Of a stretch of DNA of 64,000 nucleotides, positions 16,145 through 25,319 are shown piece after piece. Below the pieces are notes generated by a model. The model worked only from the letters and a program-made list of their open reading frames with translations. It did no database searches and was not told the DNA's origin. Location: positions 1-64,000 of the forward strand of contig NZ_VNHO01000001.1 in NCBI RefSeq assembly GCF_008124715.1. The letters run 5' to 3'. The DNA is from Thermosediminibacter litoriperuensis (lineage in GTDB: Bacteria > Bacillota > Thermosediminibacteria > Thermosediminibacterales > Thermosediminibacteraceae). The translations under genes and the position numbers were made by a program. Numbering within the stretch: the stretch's first letter is position 1; the number at the start of each line of letters is the position of its first letter.

Positions 16145-16519
16145 TTAAAAGTTAACCACCTTTACGGGTTTTTCAAATACACCCCTTTTAACTTCGGAGG
16201 CGGTCATATGCTTTGCTTCGAATCTTTCTGCAATGTAATTGCAGGCATCCCAGGGGTTCACCTTGTCTCCGCACGTAAAAACGTCTACTGCCGCATATCC
16301 CAGTTCGGGCCATGTATGAACGGTAAGGTGGGATTCTGAAATCACCACTACACCGCTGACACCCTGCGGACTGAATTTATGAAAGGCGACTTCCCTGACT
16401 TCTGCTCCGGCTTCCAGCGCGGCCTTTACCATTATTTCTTCGATTAGATCCCTGTCGTTTAATACGTTTGGATCACAATCATAAATTTCCGCTAAGATGT
16501 GACGGCCCAAGGCTTTCAT
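16145..16519 (-). CDS. speD: S-adenosylmethionine decarboxylase proenzyme
   Basis: 124 residues from ATG 16519, the usual length of the class 1B (Bacillus/Thermotoga) enzyme; the longer frame would add about 53 unlike residues. The precursor cleaves itself between Glu62 and Ser63 in [12 protein letters not shown] to form the pyruvoyl cofactor. His68 and Cys83 (VFTCGDK) are the expected processing and catalytic residues. The product, decarboxylated SAM, is the aminopropyl donor for SpeE at 25.3 kb. Although GGGGG is rather far from the ATG, homology favours this start. Confidence 0.93.
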   Translation of the reverse strand: MKALGRHILAEIYDCDPNVLNDRDLIEEIMVKAALEAGAEVREVAFHKFSPQGVSGVVVISESHLTVHTWPELGYAAVDVFTCGDKVNPWDACNYIAERFEAKHMTASEVKRGVFEKPVKVVNF

Positions 16520-16638
16520 CTTGCTATCACAGCCCCCTTCATTTTGAATTGAATCAATCAAATTAAATTGTAGCAGATTATTGCAGAATGTCAATAGATT
16601 CGAGAAAAATCCTTGAAAAATTCCTCCTGTTCGCCATT

Positions 16639-17688
16639 TCAACGTGATTTTATTTGTATACCTCTGAATTTCAGCCAATTATACGTTTTTCCTCCAATAA
16701 TTAATGGTCTTTTTCTCAAGTCCGATAGATTTTTCGCTCCCACCATCGCCATCGAGTATCTGAGTTCCCTTTCCACCTGGCACAGATATTTTCTGAGGGC
16801 TGCCGACCCACCTTTCAACAATTTATACAGGACGGTGCCGGCCAGACCCGCCGCCCTGGCTCCCAGCGCCAGCGATTTTGCTACGTCAAGGCCGGTTTTC
16901 AATCCCCCCGATGCAATAATATCGGCCCTATCTCCGATTTCGCTGATTACTTCTATAAGGCTTACAGGCGTAGGAATGCCCCAGCCTTCCAGGGTGTTTA
17001 CCGCATCCTTTCTGTTTCTCAGGTTTTCGATGGCTATAAAATCGGTTCCCCCGGCCCCTCCCACGTCGATTATTTTTATCCCGCAATCGACCAGTATCCT
17101 GGCTTCTTCTCTGGCCATGCCAAATCCAACTTCTTTTACTATGACCGGCACCTTTACACCAGCTGCTATTCGCTTTATATTCTCCACAGTACCCGAAAAA
17201 CATTTTCTACCCTCGGCCATGACTATCTCCTGAGGTGTATTTAGATGAATCTGTACGGCATCAGCGTCTATCATCCCAACCACTTCGGCGACCTCTTCAA
17301 GGGAAGCGTCAGCCCCGATGTTCGCGAAAATTAAACCTTCAGGGTTCTCCTCTCTTACCACTTTAAAGCTCGCTTGAGCAGACTTGTCGTTTATGGCAAT
17401 TCGTTGAGACCCCACGGCCATGGCGAAGCCGAATTCTCTAGCAATCTTGGCCAGTTCACGGTTTATGGTGCGTGCAAAAGAAAAGCCGCCGGTTATGGCG
17501 TTTATTATTATGGGTTTTTCTAGCCGGAGGTTTTGGAGGTTTGTGGAAATATCTATTTCATCGAGATTTACCTCCGACAGGCAGTTGTGGAGCAGCGTTA
17601 TATCGGAAAAAACGTTTCTTTCCAATCTCTTTTCCAGCATCAGGCTGTACCTGATGTGTTCCTTCTTCCTCCTCGATCTTTTGCTCAT
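16639..17688 (-). CDS. fni: Type 2 isopentenyl-diphosphate isomerase (FMN)
   Basis: 349 residues. It interconverts IPP and DMAPP with reduced FMN. Motifs: [10 protein letters not shown] at the N-terminus (RKxxHI signature), [31 protein letters not shown] (type 2 signature), [25 protein letters not shown] and [19 protein letters not shown] (FMN phosphate). The upstream gene is ispH-S1, also in isoprenoid synthesis, but a terminator (17703-17726) separates the two. Start ATG with AGGGGAG upstream. Confidence 0.95.
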   Translation of the reverse strand: MSKRSRRKKEHIRYSLMLEKRLERNVFSDITLLHNCLSEVNLDEIDISTNLQNLRLEKPIIINAITGGFSFARTINRELAKIAREFGFAMAVGSQRIAINDKSAQASFKVVREENPEGLIFANIGADASLEEVAEVVGMIDADAVQIHLNTPQEIVMAEGRKCFSGTVENIKRIAAGVKVPVIVKEVGFGMAREEARILVDCGIKIIDVGGAGGTDFIAIENLRNRKDAVNTLEGWGIPTPVSLIEVISEIGDRADIIASGGLKTGLDVAKSLALGARAAGLAGTVLYKLLKGGSAALRKYLCQVERELRYSMAMVGAKNLSDLRKRPLIIGGKTYNWLKFRGIQIKSR

Positions 17689-17702
17689 TAAAGCTCCCCT
17701 CT

Positions 17703-17726
17703 AAAAAAGGGAGGAATAACCCTCCC
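17703..17726 (-). terminator. Terminator of the speE-to-ispH operon
   Basis: Minus-strand GGGAGG, loop GTTATT, CCTCCC, then TTTTTT. It lies nine bases past the ispH-S1 stop. Confidence 0.88.
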
Positions 17727-17734
17727 AATTGTGT

Positions 17735-19762
17735 TTAATCATTATTGTTTTCATCTTTCTTAAAGATATCGCCCACCACATCACCTATGGTTACGTTGAG
17801 TTCTTCTCTGGGCACGGAAGTTTTTTCCTCATTTTTTTTCTCTTTTCTCGGCGGCTGTTCGTCATCGAGCGCCTGTTTTATGCTGAGGCTTATCCTCTTT
17901 TCTTCCGGCTTTATATCAAGGATTTTTGCCTTTACGGTTTCCCCCTCTTTTAACGCATCCTTCGGGGTAGCCACACGTTTTTTGGAAATCTGAGATACGT
18001 GTACGAGACCTTCAACCCCCGGTTCTAATTCCACAAAAGCTCCGAAATTGGTAAGTTTTACTACCCTTCCTTGGATTACCTGCCCGATAGCGTACTTCTG
18101 TTCTATATTATCCCACGGATCGGGGCTGAGCTGTTTCAGTCCCAACGATATACGGCCTCGCTCTTTGTCCACTTTCAATACTTTAACTTCCACTTCTTGA
18201 TTTTCACTCAAAACTTCAGAGGGATGGTTTATCCTCTGCCACGACAGATCTGATATGTGAATCAGCCCGTCGAAACCCCCGATGTCGACAAAAGCCCCAA
18301 AATCGGTCAATTTCTTGACTGTCCCTCGAATGACCTGGCCCTCTTTTACTTTCTCCCAGATTTCCTCCTTCAACTTCTCTTTTTCTTCCTGGAGGAATAA
18401 TTTATGGGAAAGCACCACTCGCTTTTTATCCCTGTCCAGTTCTATAATCTTCAATTTCAGATCTTTCCCTACGTAACCGGACAGGTCAGCTACATATTTA
18501 AGGTCGGCGTGGGATGCAGGGATAAAACCTCTCAATCCCCTGACGTTGACCAGAAGACCTCCTTTTATGCTCTCTATAACCCTTCCCTCTACGGTCTGTT
18601 TCTTTTCAAAAGCCTCCTCCAGATAACTCCAGGCCTCGACCGTATCGGCTCTCTTTTTGGAAAGAATCAGATTTCCCTCTTTATCTTCGAGTTTTAATAT
18701 CAAGACTTTGATCCTATCCCCATTTTTTACGATTTCGGAAGGCGATGAGAAAGGTAAGTTCGACAGCTCGTTCAGGGGTATTATGCCTTCCGACTTATAG
18801 CCTACATTCACCAGAACCTCTTTGTCGCTTACTTTCATGACCGTGCCTTCAACAATTTTACCTTCTGCAAGTTCTGAAATTTCATCATCGTAAGCTACTT
18901 CTCTTTGTTGATTCTCCATTTCTTTCGAAATTTCTTCCATTTTTGTTATAACCTCCTTTATAATCCAGTCAGGTGTAGAAGCACCTGCAGTAATGCCGAC
19001 TTTTTCGACTTCCTGAAACCACTCTTGCTTTATTTCTTCGGCGGTCTCAATATGGTACACCCTTGCTCCTACATTCTGACAAACCTGCACCAGTTTTTTC
19101 GTATTGGAGCTGTTCTTCCCTCCCACAACCAGCATTACGTTAACCAATTCCGCAACTTTTTTCGCCGCTTCCTGCCTTTGTTGGGTGGCGTTACACCTGG
19201 TGTTATGAAAAACCGCCAGATCCAGCTTCTCTTTCAATATATCCATTATCCTCTTCACGTTTTCTTCGGTTTGGGTCGTCTGGACGACAACCCCCACCCT
19301 TTTGTCCGTAAAAAACGCCCTGGCGTCTTCCTCGTTTTCGATTACTACCGCCTCGCCGGGACACCAACCTTTTATACCTTTCACTTCGGGGTGGTTGGGG
19401 TCGCCGATTATCACCACCGTGTAGCCCTTACTGGACAGATCCTGAGCCAGTTTCTGAACTTTTTTAACAAACGGGCAGGTGGCATCGATCACGTTTAAGC
19501 CCCTGGCGCGGGCTCGTTCTATAACATCGGGCGGTACCCCGTGGGTTCGAATCACTAGATTTCCCTCGCTTATATCATCCACATCCACGGCTTTTACACC
19601 CAGGTTCTCCATTTTCTTAACTACCTGCTGGTTGTGTACGATCGGCCCTAAAGTGTAGGTTTTTCCCCCTTTTTTTATCAAATCTTCCAGCAATCGCACG
19701 GCATTTTTGACACCAAAACAAAAACCTGCATGCTCTGCCACTATAATTTGCACAAAACTCAC
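17735..19762 (-). CDS. ispH: IspH-ribosomal protein S1 fusion
   Basis: 675 residues. Residues 1-280 are HMBPP reductase, the last step of the MEP pathway: AEHAGFCFGVKNAV, THGVPPDVI, DATCPFVKKV, TTQTEENV and TRCNATQQRQ supply the three Fe-S cysteines and the TQ(T) and catalytic Glu motifs. Residues about 300-640 are four S1 RNA-binding domains (GKIVEGTVMKV, KQTVEGRVIES, GQVIRGTVKKLTDFGAFVDIGG, GQVIQGRVVKLTNFGAFVELEPG). This fusion is known from several clostridia. The start is either GTG 19762 or an in-frame GTG three codons later. It is the last gene of a long operon. Confidence 0.93.
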   Translation of the reverse strand: MSFVQIIVAEHAGFCFGVKNAVRLLEDLIKKGGKTYTLGPIVHNQQVVKKMENLGVKAVDVDDISEGNLVIRTHGVPPDVIERARARGLNVIDATCPFVKKVQKLAQDLSSKGYTVVIIGDPNHPEVKGIKGWCPGEAVVIENEEDARAFFTDKRVGVVVQTTQTEENVKRIMDILKEKLDLAVFHNTRCNATQQRQEAAKKVAELVNVMLVVGGKNSSNTKKLVQVCQNVGARVYHIETAEEIKQEWFQEVEKVGITAGASTPDWIIKEVITKMEEISKEMENQQREVAYDDEISELAEGKIVEGTVMKVSDKEVLVNVGYKSEGIIPLNELSNLPFSSPSEIVKNGDRIKVLILKLEDKEGNLILSKKRADTVEAWSYLEEAFEKKQTVEGRVIESIKGGLLVNVRGLRGFIPASHADLKYVADLSGYVGKDLKLKIIELDRDKKRVVLSHKLFLQEEKEKLKEEIWEKVKEGQVIRGTVKKLTDFGAFVDIGGFDGLIHISDLSWQRINHPSEVLSENQEVEVKVLKVDKERGRISLGLKQLSPDPWDNIEQKYAIGQVIQGRVVKLTNFGAFVELEPGVEGLVHVSQISKKRVATPKDALKEGETVKAKILDIKPEEKRISLSIKQALDDEQPPRKEKKNEEKTSVPREELNVTIGDVVGDIFKKDENNND

Positions 19763-19838
19763 TTCCCAATGCTATTTTTTGCTTTATTTGAATTCTATAT
19801 AAATCCAATAATTCCTTCTTAAATATTAAAAAGCAAGA

Positions 19839-20423
19839 TCAATACGATAGTAATTTTGATACCTCATTAAAAATAACCCTGCTTATCTCGGTCAGTTTTT
19901 TCGAATTCAATTTTTCCTCTTCATCGAGAGAAAGCCGCATGGGTTTCCCCACCCTGACGGTAATACTGCTGAAAAACCTGTAGTCCCCAGTTATGGCTAC
20001 GGGCACCAGAGCCACTTCCTTCGCCTTCGCCGCCAGCAGGGCGATACCGGGTTCGGGTTCTTTTAGACTTCCGTCTTTGCTCCTCGTACCTTCCGGAAAT
20101 ATGCCCAATACCTTTTTATCAGCCAGAATTTCCACAGCTGTCTTTATCGCTTTTCTGTCTGGAGCTCCGCGGTTAACCGGGAAAGCGTTTAATTTCCTGA
20201 GAATAAAGCCGAAAACCGGGATTTTAAAAAGCTCCTTTTTCGCCATAAAAAAAACCGGTCTTTTTAAAATGCAGCCAACTATGACTGGATCCCACCAGCT
20301 TTTGTGGTTGGAATAAACTATTACTGCCCCTTTTTCTGGAAAGAATTCCAGACCCTCAACCCGGATTTTGAAAAGCATATTTATTAAAAGCGAACAAGCG
20401 AACTTTGCAAAATTATAAAACAT
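19839..20423 (-). CDS. plsC: 1-acyl-glycerol-3-phosphate acyltransferase
   Basis: 194 residues. The PlsC motifs are in order: NHKSWWDPV (HX4D catalytic), KKELFKIPVFGFILRKLNAFPVNRG, FPEGTRSKDG and VALVPVAITGDY. It places the second acyl chain to make phosphatidic acid at the cytosolic membrane face. It starts inside the end of the aroH-cmk gene (11-base overlap), an order (cmk-plsC-ispH-S1) common in clostridia. Confidence 0.92.
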   Translation of the reverse strand: MFYNFAKFACSLLINMLFKIRVEGLEFFPEKGAVIVYSNHKSWWDPVIVGCILKRPVFFMAKKELFKIPVFGFILRKLNAFPVNRGAPDRKAIKTAVEILADKKVLGIFPEGTRSKDGSLKEPEPGIALLAAKAKEVALVPVAITGDYRFFSSITVRVGKPMRLSLDEEEKLNSKKLTEISRVIFNEVSKLLSY

Positions 20424-21423
20424 TTTTCTCCCTTCTCTTTATATGGCTTAAAATTTCTTCAACGACTTCTTCCGGGGTCTTGTCGGTGGTATCTATTATT
20501 ACCGCATCTTCTGCTACTGTAAGGGGTGAACACTCTCTTTCCCTGTCCTGTCGGTCTCTTTCGGCCAATTCTTCCTCAACTTTTTTTAAGTCGGTCTTTA
20601 TCCCTTTCTTCAACATTTCATCGTACCTGCGCTTTGCCCTTACCTTTATATCGGCGGTCAGGTAGAATTTGTATTTTGCATCGGGAAGCACTGTGGTTCC
20701 TATATCCCTTCCATCCATAACGACACCATAATTCTCTGCCATTTTTCTCTGTAGTTTCACCAACCTCTGCCGCACCTGCGGAATGCAGGCGACCTTCGAC
20801 ACCTTCTGATCTACGGAGGGCTTTCTTATCTCTTCGGTTACATCTCTTCCATCGAGGTAAATACGGCCCTTTTTTATTTCTATGCTGCTTTCTTCGGCTA
20901 TATTTATTATTTCCGCGGTCCTTGAAGCGCCTTTTTCGAGGGCTTTTAACGTAATCGCTCTGTACATGGCCCCCGTATCTACGTATGTGAGATTCAACTT
21001 GTCTGCTATTATCCTGGCTACGGTACTCTTACCCGCACCCGCCGGTCCGTCAATCGCTACGCTGTAGATGAGGTCCGGCCTTAAGACTCTCGCACCTCTC
21101 AGATAGACGTGTTTTATATCCCTATGATCTTTTTCCGTATTAAACACCATCAGTATTCTGATGCACATTCGCAAACCGTTCTGCACGGCCATCTGTCCAA
21201 CATCCAGTAAAGGTACCATATCCAAACCCATTTCCCTCGCCGCGGATGCCGGATAAGCTGCATCTATATCCGCAGTAGCGCTGAACAAAATAAAACAAAT
21301 ATCTTCAACCGCTATATCGTTTAATTCCATCATCCTGGAAAGAAGTTCTCTTGTGGCATCCTTCACGGCAGCGGCCGTGTTTTCTTCAACGGTGATCGCG
21401 CCTCTAACACCTCTAACCTTCAA
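20413..21423 (-). CDS. cmk: AroH-type chorismate mutase fused to cytidylate kinase
   Basis: 336 residues from TTG 21423, with AAGGAG eight bases upstream and the start MKVRGVRGAITVEEN matching the start of Bacillus AroH. Residues 1-118 are an AroH domain: R4, R7, R63, R89, Y107 and the C-terminal VLRPDL are kept. The position matching catalytic Glu78 of Bacillus AroH is Gln77 (DVGQMAV), and that of Cys75 is Asp74. Residues 119-336 are (d)CMP kinase: P-loop GPAGAGKST, YVDTGAMYRAIT, DGRDVTEEIR and DGRDIGT. No stop codon or initiation site separates the two, so this is a true fusion. The mutase half may be weak or non-catalytic. Confidence 0.88.
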   Translation of the reverse strand: MKVRGVRGAITVEENTAAAVKDATRELLSRMMELNDIAVEDICFILFSATADIDAAYPASAAREMGLDMVPLLDVGQMAVQNGLRMCIRILMVFNTEKDHRDIKHVYLRGARVLRPDLIYSVAIDGPAGAGKSTVARIIADKLNLTYVDTGAMYRAITLKALEKGASRTAEIINIAEESSIEIKKGRIYLDGRDVTEEIRKPSVDQKVSKVACIPQVRQRLVKLQRKMAENYGVVMDGRDIGTTVLPDAKYKFYLTADIKVRAKRRYDEMLKKGIKTDLKKVEEELAERDRQDRERECSPLTVAEDAVIIDTTDKTPEEVVEEILSHIKRREKNVL

Positions 21424-21437
21424 ACGACTCATCTCCT

Positions 21438-22691
21438 TCAGCCATTTGAGGCTGCATTTATGCCCGCCAGATATCCGGTAGAAAAAGCCGCCTGTAAATT
21501 GTAGCCACCGGTAAAGCCGTCCACATCGATGACTTCTCCTGCAAAATATAGGCCCTTTACTATTCTTGACTCCATGGTCCTCGCATTTATTTCCTTTACG
21601 GAAACACCCCCGCGGGTCACGATGGCCTCGTCTTCCATACATCCTATGACGGTTAGCCTAAAATCGGTCAGTTTTTCAAGAATTATATTTCTCTCTTCCC
21701 TCGTCAACTGGCTTACCGGCTTTTCGGGATCGAGCCTGCATACATCGATGAAAACCGGTATCAGCCTTTTGGGTAACAGGTCATCAAAGGCGTTTTTGGT
21801 ATGTTTTCGGCGGTATTTCTCAAAGTCTCTCTTCAAGCGAGCCTCTAGACGTTCGCGATCAAGGGCGGGTTTTAAATTGATTGAGAGTGTTACGCCTTTT
21901 TCAATATGGTCGACTACACTGCGGCTGATGGTAAGTACAATCGGACCCGAAACGCCGTAATGAGTAAAAAGCATCTCACCAAATTCGGAATCCAACTTTT
22001 TGCCCTGGCAGTATGCGGTTACTTCCACGTTTTTAAGGGCCAGACCCTGGAGATTTTTTACCCAGTCTTCCTTTGTTATAAGCGGCACCAGTGAGGGTCG
22101 CGGCTCCACGATAGTATGTCCGAGTTTTCTGGCAATATTATACCCATCGCCGGTGGAGCCGGTCGATGGATAGGATACCCCTCCTGTCGCCACTATAACC
22201 CTGTCACACGGAAAAAATTCTTCGGAATTGTAAAAAATCAGCCCTTTCACAGCTCCAGCTTCTGCTATAACTTCCTTAACCCTCATCCCGTATCTGATTT
22301 TAACCCCGGCTTCCACCAGGGCATTCTTAAAGGCTCGCACCACATCCGAGGCTCTATCTGATTCCGGGAAAACTCTTGCTCCTCGTTCTACTTTCGTTTT
22401 AACGCCCAGGTCGTAAAAAAAGGAAATGAGATCCCTGTTAGAAAATCTCGTAAAAGCGCTGTATAGAAATTTTCCGTTTCCGGGGATATTCTGTATGAAC
22501 TCATTCAAGTCTTTTGCATTTGTCAGATTACAGCGCCCTTTACCCGAAATTAAAATTTTCCTGCCCAAGTTCTGATTGCGTTCAAACAATGTCACGTCAG
22601 CACCGTGAATCGAGGCCTGGTAAGCGGCCATAAGGCCGGCTGCTCCCCCTCCGACAACCGCTACTCTGTTCGTCATGGTTTCGATGCTCAT
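21438..22691 (-). CDS. NAD(P)/FAD-dependent oxidoreductase, HI0933/BaiN family
   Basis: 417 residues. The Rossmann FAD motif VAVVGGGAAGLMAAYQA near the start, the family mark GRKILISGKGRCNLTNA, VIVATGGVSYPSTGSTGDGY, and the C-terminal GLYFAGEVIDVDGFTGGYNLQAAFSTG are all typical of the YhiN/HI0933 flavoproteins. Some relatives reduce bile-acid intermediates (BaiN), but most are uncharacterised. The ATG at 22691 is nearly contiguous with GGAG; an ATG 15 bases later is an alternative start. It lies in the operon between an unknown gene and aroH-cmk, as often seen in clostridia. Confidence 0.88.
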   Translation of the reverse strand: MSIETMTNRVAVVGGGAAGLMAAYQASIHGADVTLFERNQNLGRKILISGKGRCNLTNAKDLNEFIQNIPGNGKFLYSAFTRFSNRDLISFFYDLGVKTKVERGARVFPESDRASDVVRAFKNALVEAGVKIRYGMRVKEVIAEAGAVKGLIFYNSEEFFPCDRVIVATGGVSYPSTGSTGDGYNIARKLGHTIVEPRPSLVPLITKEDWVKNLQGLALKNVEVTAYCQGKKLDSEFGEMLFTHYGVSGPIVLTISRSVVDHIEKGVTLSINLKPALDRERLEARLKRDFEKYRRKHTKNAFDDLLPKRLIPVFIDVCRLDPEKPVSQLTREERNIILEKLTDFRLTVIGCMEDEAIVTRGGVSVKEINARTMESRIVKGLYFAGEVIDVDGFTGGYNLQAAFSTGYLAGINAASNG

Positions 22692-22696
22692 CTCCG

Positions 22697-23158
22697 TTAT
22701 TTTTTGAGCTTTCTTGCAAATAGTAAAAGTTGAGACCTGAGTTCTTCCCCCATTTTAAATAGTATTTTCTCCAGATCTTTGTTGGTTATTATCATTTGAG
22801 TCGGCTCGAGTACTTCTATCTTCCTGAACTCTTCTCGCATGACAAACCTTATCATATCTTCGATGGAATCGGCGTTAATCGTGAGAAAAGCCGGGGCATA
22901 AGCTACTTTTTCCCCTAAGGCGTCATCGTAAACCACGTAAGGCTCCGCCGATATATCGTAATCCTCGAAGGAAATACCCTGTATAGGTATGTTCCGCAGA
23001 AGCGTTACCTGTTCTTCTCTGACGCTTTGGGCAACCTGCTCGACTGGCTTGCCTCCGAACAAAAATTTTCCGGGTTTAAACTCACCTTTAAAATCCATTC
23101 TAACCCTGAACTTTATTTTGCTCTGCATCACTTCGTCTCCCAGTTTAACTTTGACCAT
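22697..23158 (-). CDS. Hypothetical protein, 153 aa
   Basis: 153 residues, ATG at 23158 with GGAGGG six bases upstream, so the start is secure. No cysteine, signal peptide or membrane segment is visible. Strand-rich N-terminus (KIKFRVRMDFKGEFKPGKFLFG), a middle part with EPYVVYDDALGEKVAYAPAF, and a C-terminal amphipathic helix (NKDLEKILFKMGEELRSQ). I recognise no family. Tight spacing (18 and 5 bases) puts it in the speE-ispH operon. Function unknown. Confidence 0.7.
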   Translation of the reverse strand: MVKVKLGDEVMQSKIKFRVRMDFKGEFKPGKFLFGGKPVEQVAQSVREEQVTLLRNIPIQGISFEDYDISAEPYVVYDDALGEKVAYAPAFLTINADSIEDMIRFVMREEFRKIEVLEPTQMIITNKDLEKILFKMGEELRSQLLLFARKLKK

Positions 23159-23176
23159 TATTGGCCCTCCATATTT

Positions 23177-24436
23177 TTAGAAAAAGTCTCGCAATTCCTC
23201 AATGGAATTAAATACTACTGATTCCCTCAGAACTTGGGAATAGATTTTTGCGGCTAATCCGCCCGTGTAATCCCTTTGTTCTATCGGGGTCTCATGCAAA
23301 ACGAAAATCTTTTTTTCGCCTTTTGAAGCAACATCTCTCAGAGAGATCAAGTTCTTTAAATTTCCATGGCCAAAGGGTATGTTGCAGATAATAACGGCCT
23401 CAGCCCTATCTATGTACAACCTATTTTCTTGCACCTTTTCCTCGGAAACTGGCGAAAAGGGCAGGTCCTCAACCACATCAACCCCGAGGTTTTTTGCTAC
23501 TTTCCAGTCGGTATCGCCCATATTCAAAACTCCAGCTGATACCTGGTATCCCCTTTCCCTCAGGTACTGCAATATCTTTTCTCCCGCTCCGCCGCCGCAG
23601 ACGACGTGGATTCTTTCGCAGCTCCTTGGTCTTAAGTCTTTCTGTACCGGCGAAGAAAAAGTTATCACAGGGCGGCCGCTGTGGGGTTGTATGCTAATCT
23701 TCACGTGGACGTTAAAAACTTCGAGGATGTTTTGCTCGGTTATGACTTCCTGAGGCGATCCGGTTTTAAAAATCTTCCCGTCTTTTAAAAGAAGCAATTT
23801 GTCGCAGAACAGCGATGCCAGGTTTATATCGTGAAGGACTGCTAGGACAATTATTTTCATGTTCTTGCAGAGGTTTTTTAACAATTCGAGAATTTCCCAT
23901 TTATAGTTTATGTCCAGGTGGGATATGGGTTCATCCAGTACCAGAACTTTCGGCTGCTGAGCGAGAGCGCGGGCTATTAAAGCCCGCTGCTTTTCTCCTC
24001 CGCTCAGTTCATTGATGTACCTGTCCTTTAAATTCCATATGCCTACGGCTTTCATGCATTCTTCGATAATAGCTTTGTCCCGGGGCTTTTCCCGCTCGAA
24101 AGTCCTCAAATAGGGATTTCTCCCCATCATAACGATTTCTTCCACGGTAAAGCCCAGGTCCAGCGAGGTTTCCTGCGGCACTGTGGCCACATACCTGGCC
24201 AAAGCCCTAGGCGACAAGCTCTCGGCTTTTTGGCCTTCTATTAATATGCTGCCCTTTTGCGGTATAAGCCAGCGGTTGATGTTATTTAGCAAGGTGGTTT
24301 TACCGGAACCGTTGGGCCCCAAAATACCGGCAAATTCCCCCGGATTTATCCCCAGACAGATGTCTTCCAGGATGCTTTTGTCTTTGTATCCGTAAGTTAA
24401 ATTTTTTACCTCGAGTCCAGGCATACTAATGCTCAC
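23177..24436 (-). CDS. ABC transporter ATPase (BtuD/FecE type) with extra C-terminal domain
   Basis: 419 residues. Residues 1-255 are an ABC ATPase of the iron-siderophore/cobalamin importer class: GILGPNGSGKTTLL (Walker A), a Q-loop PQE, LSGGEKQRALIARALAQ (signature), VLVLDEPISHLD (Walker B) and a switch His in VLHDINLAS. Residues about 270-419 are an additional alpha/beta domain that begins ERIHVVCGGGAGEKILQYLRERGY; similar tails occur on cobalamin-type ATPases. No permease or binding-protein gene is adjacent, so the partners must lie elsewhere. Cobalamin or ferric chelate uptake is an inference. Confidence 0.82.
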   Translation of the reverse strand: MSISMPGLEVKNLTYGYKDKSILEDICLGINPGEFAGILGPNGSGKTTLLNNINRWLIPQKGSILIEGQKAESLSPRALARYVATVPQETSLDLGFTVEEIVMMGRNPYLRTFEREKPRDKAIIEECMKAVGIWNLKDRYINELSGGEKQRALIARALAQQPKVLVLDEPISHLDINYKWEILELLKNLCKNMKIIVLAVLHDINLASLFCDKLLLLKDGKIFKTGSPQEVITEQNILEVFNVHVKISIQPHSGRPVITFSSPVQKDLRPRSCERIHVVCGGGAGEKILQYLRERGYQVSAGVLNMGDTDWKVAKNLGVDVVEDLPFSPVSEEKVQENRLYIDRAEAVIICNIPFGHGNLKNLISLRDVASKGEKKIFVLHETPIEQRDYTGGLAAKIYSQVLRESVVFNSIEELRDFF

Positions 24437-24442
24437 CCGTCT

Positions 24443-25306
24443 TCAGCAGACTGCCAGCAACAACTCCCTTAAAATCTTAGCGGCAAGCAAGGAAGTCCTC
24501 TCGGACAAATCATTAATCGGTGATACTTCCACCAGGTCAAAACCGACTATGTTCAGTTCCCTGAAACAGGAAACGACTTCAAGGATTTCTTTAGAGGTGC
24601 AACCGCCTGGTTCGGGCGTTCCCGTACCCGGGGCGAAAGCCGGATCCACCACGTCGATATCGATCGTTATGTAAACGGGATGTCCCCTTAATTCATTCAA
24701 GTTCTCCAAAAAGGGGCCCTTTACATCTATAAGATTCATATGGGTGTACTGTTCGGCAAAAGTGAATTCCTCTTTTACACCGGACCTAATGCCGAACTGG
24801 TAAAGGTGCTTTTCCCGGATGCACTCACACACCCTTCGCATTACCGTAGCATGGGAAAGTTTTTCATCGAAAAACGTATCCCTCAGGTCCGCATGGGCAT
24901 CGAACTGGAGGACTTTAAGCTCGGGATATTCTTTCGCAACCTGTTTTACTACTGGGTAAGTTATAAGGTGTTCTCCTCCAATAAAAACGGGTATTTTCCC
25001 GTCTTTTAGTATCATCGCAGCGGTCCGCTCTATAATCTCCAGGCTTTTCCCTACGTTGCCGAAAGGTATGTCTAGATCGCCGGCATCGTAATACTTCTTG
25101 TCGTTAAGAGAATCGTCGGAATAGGGGCTGTAATCTTCCAAACCGTACGACACTTCCCTGATCTTCCTAGGCGCCATTCGGGTCCCCGGTCTGAAGCTCA
25201 CAGTAAAATCCATAGGAACTCCAACTATGACGGCTTTGCTATCCTCGTAATTTTCCTTTGACCGCAGAAATTTGCCCTGATCCAGTAGTTTGTCGAATCC
25301 TTTCAA
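24443..25306 (-). CDS. speB: Agmatinase
   Basis: 287 residues of the arginase/ureohydrolase family, cutting agmatine to putrescine and urea. Mn-binding motifs: GGEHLITYP, QFDAHADLRD, and ITIDIDVVDPAFAPGTGTPEPGG. The TTG start at 25306 has GAGAGGGAAA upstream. It lies 13 bases after speE, so putrescine and spermidine formation are coupled. Proclavaminate-amidino-hydrolase-like enzymes are close relatives, but linkage to speE favours agmatinase. Confidence 0.92.
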   Translation of the reverse strand: MKGFDKLLDQGKFLRSKENYEDSKAVIVGVPMDFTVSFRPGTRMAPRKIREVSYGLEDYSPYSDDSLNDKKYYDAGDLDIPFGNVGKSLEIIERTAAMILKDGKIPVFIGGEHLITYPVVKQVAKEYPELKVLQFDAHADLRDTFFDEKLSHATVMRRVCECIREKHLYQFGIRSGVKEEFTFAEQYTHMNLIDVKGPFLENLNELRGHPVYITIDIDVVDPAFAPGTGTPEPGGCTSKEILEVVSCFRELNIVGFDLVEVSPINDLSERTSLLAAKILRELLLAVC

Positions 25307-25319
25307 TTCGTTTCCCTCT

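Noticed and set aside
16613-17233. 206-codon plus-strand open frame
   Set aside because: It lies antisense within fni, a well-supported gene, and has no ribosome binding site or recognisable product.
17735-19762. IspH-S1 as a frameshift or assembly join of two genes
   Set aside because: The same fusion is known in clostridia and the frame is continuous through a sensible linker.
20413-21423. AroH-Cmk join as a sequencing error
   Set aside because: No start codon or ribosome binding site precedes the kinase half, and both halves are intact in one frame; an error would have to remove those too.
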